Below, piece after piece: positions 3,950 to 5,457 of a stretch of DNA of 5,457 nt. The stretch is from contig JAGBSQ010000088.1 of assembly GCA_017631775.1 (NCBI GenBank), forward strand, positions 1 to 5,457, written 5' to 3'. The position numbers and the translations under genes were made by a program. Source of the stretch: Clostridia bacterium. Lineage in GTDB: Bacteria > Bacillota_A > Clostridia > Oscillospirales > CAG-272. Position 1 is the first letter of the stretch. Each line of letters starts with the position of its first letter. Under the pieces are notes generated by a model. It was not told where the DNA came from. It was given only the letters and a program-made list of their open reading frames with translations, and ran no database searches.

Positions 3950-5457
3950 ATGAAGAAATTAATGCTTGGCAACGCCGCCGTAGCGCAAGGCGCTTATGAA
4001 GCAGGCGTGCATCTTGTTTCCTCTTATCCGGGCACGCCCAGCACCGAGATTACCGAGTGCATGGCGACTTACCCTCAAGAAGAGGTATTTGTAGAGTGGG
4101 CTCCCAACGAAAAGGTAGCCGCCGAGGTTGCTATCGGTGCATCGATTGCAGGAGGCAGAGCTATGACCTGCTGCAAGCACGTAGGGCTCAACGTTATGGC
4201 AGACCCCCTCTTTACCAACAGCTATACCGGTGTGCATGGCGGCATGGTCTACTGCGTAGCAGATGACCCCGGAATGCATTCCTCGCAAAACGAGCAGGAT
4301 TCTCGCCACTATGCAAGGGCGGCAAAAATCCCCATGCTCGAACCCTCCGACTCTTTGGAGTGCCGCGACTTTACCAAAGCGGCGTTTGATTTGAGCGAGG
4401 AGTTCGACACTCCCGTGCTCGTTCGTCTTTCCACTCGTGTTTCTCACTCACAAAGCCTTGTGGAGCTTGGTGAGAGGGAAGTACATCCCGTAAAGGAATA
4501 CCAAAAGAACATCGCAAAGTACGTTATGATGCCTGCAAACGCCATCAAGCATCACGTTGTTGTTGAAGAAAGAACAAAGAAGCTTGAAGCGTATGCCGCA
4601 GATTGTTCTTTCAACACCGTTGAGGACAACGGCAGCGACATTGGCGTCATTTCGGCAGGTATTGCATATCAGTATGCAAAAGAGGCTCTTGGCGAAAAGG
4701 TCAACTACCTCAAGCTCGGCATTGTTTGGCCGCTTTCCGAAAAACTGCTCAAAGACTTTGCATCTAAGTGCAAGATCGTTTACGTCATTGAAGAACTCGA
4801 CCCCTTTATTGAGGATGCATGTCGCGCGATGGGCATAGATGTCAAAGGAAAAGAACTTTTCTCTATGCTTGGAGAATATACCCCCTCTATGATCAAAAAG
4901 GTTGTGTTGGGTGAAGATGCCGCAGAGTTTGTTGCACTTGAAGAGCAAATTCCCGGTCGTCCTCCCGTTATGTGTGCGGGATGTCCGCACCGCGGAACCT
5001 TCTACGTCCTCAACAAATTGGGCGTTACCGTTTCGGGCGATATCGGTTGCTACACCTTGGGCGCTGTTGCACCGCTCGCCGCGGTTGATACAACCATTTG
5101 CATGGGTGCATCTGTCAGCGCGGCACACGGCATGGCAAAGGTGCAGGGCAAAGAGTTTGCAAGCAAGCTCGTGTCTGTTATTGGTGACTCTACCTTTATG
5201 CATTCCGGCATTACCGGACTGATCGACATTGTTTATAACAAGGGCATCAATACCGTTCTCATTCTCGATAATTCCATTACGGGTATGACGGGACATCAAG
5301 ATAACCCCACCACGGGCAAGACCATTCGCGGTGAGGCCACCCGTCAGGTCGACCTCATCAAGCTCTGCCAAGGCATTGGCGTTGAGCGCATTATGGTTGC
5401 CGATCCCTTTGACGTAAAGAATTTTGAAAAGGTCGTTAAAACAGAACTCGCAACCGA
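3950..5457 (+). CDS. iorA: Indolepyruvate:ferredoxin oxidoreductase, alpha subunit (3' end beyond window)
   Basis: It is the thiamine-diphosphate subunit of an oxygen-sensitive cytosolic enzyme that interconverts arylpyruvate + CoA + oxidised ferredoxin with aryl-acetyl-CoA + CO2 + reduced ferredoxin. The open frame runs 502 codons to the right edge. The N-terminal pyrimidine-binding part has GNAAVAQGAYEAGV (7-20), SSYPGTPSTEI (24-34), EWAPNEKVA (49-57) and CCKHVGLNVMADPLF (74-88). The middle part holds CAGCPHRG (342-349) and GDIGCYTLG (364-372). The ThDP/Mg site includes GDSTFMHSG (412-420) and LDNSITGMTGHQDNPTTG (439-456). Family members are about 580-650 aa and end in a 2[4Fe-4S] ferredoxin domain, which would lie just past the window; iorB is expected next. 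It follows the CoA ligase under the same Tyr T-box, which favours reductive carboxylation (synthesis of arylpyruvate) over degradation. Substrate preference among the indole, phenyl and hydroxyphenyl forms is unresolved. Confidence 0.95.
   Translation, partial: MKKLMLGNAAVAQGAYEAGVHLVSSYPGTPSTEITECMATYPQEEVFVEWAPNEKVAAEVAIGASIAGGRAMTCCKHVGLNVMADPLFTNSYTGVHGGMVYCVADDPGMHSSQNEQDSRHYARAAKIPMLEPSDSLECRDFTKAAFDLSEEFDTPVLVRLSTRVSHSQSLVELGEREVHPVKEYQKNIAKYVMMPANAIKHHVVVEERTKKLEAYAADCSFNTVEDNGSDIGVISAGIAYQYAKEALGEKVNYLKLGIVWPLSEKLLKDFASKCKIVYVIEELDPFIEDACRAMGIDVKGKELFSMLGEYTPSMIKKVVLGEDAAEFVALEEQIPGRPPVMCAGCPHRGTFYVLNKLGVTVSGDIGCYTLGAVAPLAAVDTTICMGASVSAAHGMAKVQGKEFASKLVSVIGDSTFMHSGITGLIDIVYNKGINTVLILDNSITGMTGHQDNPTTGKTIRGEATRQVDLIKLCQGIGVERIMVADPFDVKNFEKVVKTELAT

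Noticed and set aside
2335..3972. Long antisense open frame (545 codons) opposite the ligase
   Set aside because: It is a codon-bias shadow of a strongly supported gene; its translation shows no recognisable domain.
4448..5371. Antisense open frame of 307 codons opposite iorA
   Set aside because: It is a shadow of iorA, with low-complexity, unrecognisable translation.

Overview
The window looks like chromosomal DNA from an anaerobic Clostridia-type Firmicute, plausibly of the gut or rumen Oscillospirales/Ruminococcaceae kind. The evidence is a canonical T-box riboswitch, several textbook sigma-A promoters (three TTGA-type -35 boxes, each 17 bp from a perfect TATAAT), strong purine-rich Shine-Dalgarno sites, a ferredoxin-dependent 2-oxoacid oxidoreductase, and short GC-rich palindromes packed between genes. 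The taxonomic placement is inference.

Left part, minus strand. A monofunctional aspartate kinase gene (lysC, 542-1864) has its own promoter and reads leftward. Beyond its stop is a gene-free stretch (203-541) holding three inverted repeats. The last of these (312-334) has the form of an intrinsic terminator for leftward transcripts. Then come the promoter and the 5' part of an XRE-family helix-turn-helix regulator gene, cut by the left window edge (1-202).

Right part, plus strand. Head-to-head with lysC, a perfect extended -10 promoter (1991-2019) starts a leader of about 275 nt that is a complete T-box riboswitch. It has a stem I with AGUA, an AG-rich side and a distal loop, a specifier triplet best read as UAC (Tyr), a stem III, an antiterminator with the UGGU bulge, and a competing 11-bp terminator with a U tract. 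It controls an AMP-forming acyl/aryl-CoA synthetase (2302-3936). Thirteen nt later comes the alpha subunit of indolepyruvate:ferredoxin oxidoreductase (iorA, from 3950), cut by the right edge before its expected C-terminal ferredoxin domain.

How the genes may work together: IOR is often annotated as an aromatic amino acid degradation enzyme. A T-box, however, switches genes on when its tRNA is uncharged, that is during amino acid starvation. A Tyr T-box in front of a CoA ligase and IOR therefore points to the reverse, anabolic direction: arylacetate (for example 4-hydroxyphenylacetate) + ATP + CoA to aryl-acetyl-CoA, then reductive carboxylation with reduced ferredoxin and CO2 to the arylpyruvate, then transamination to tyrosine (or Phe/Trp). 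This riboswitch-controlled aryl-acid salvage route is the most interesting reading of the window. The chemistry is known from methanogens and rumen anaerobes. The regulatory assignment here is read from sequence, and substrate specificity is inference.
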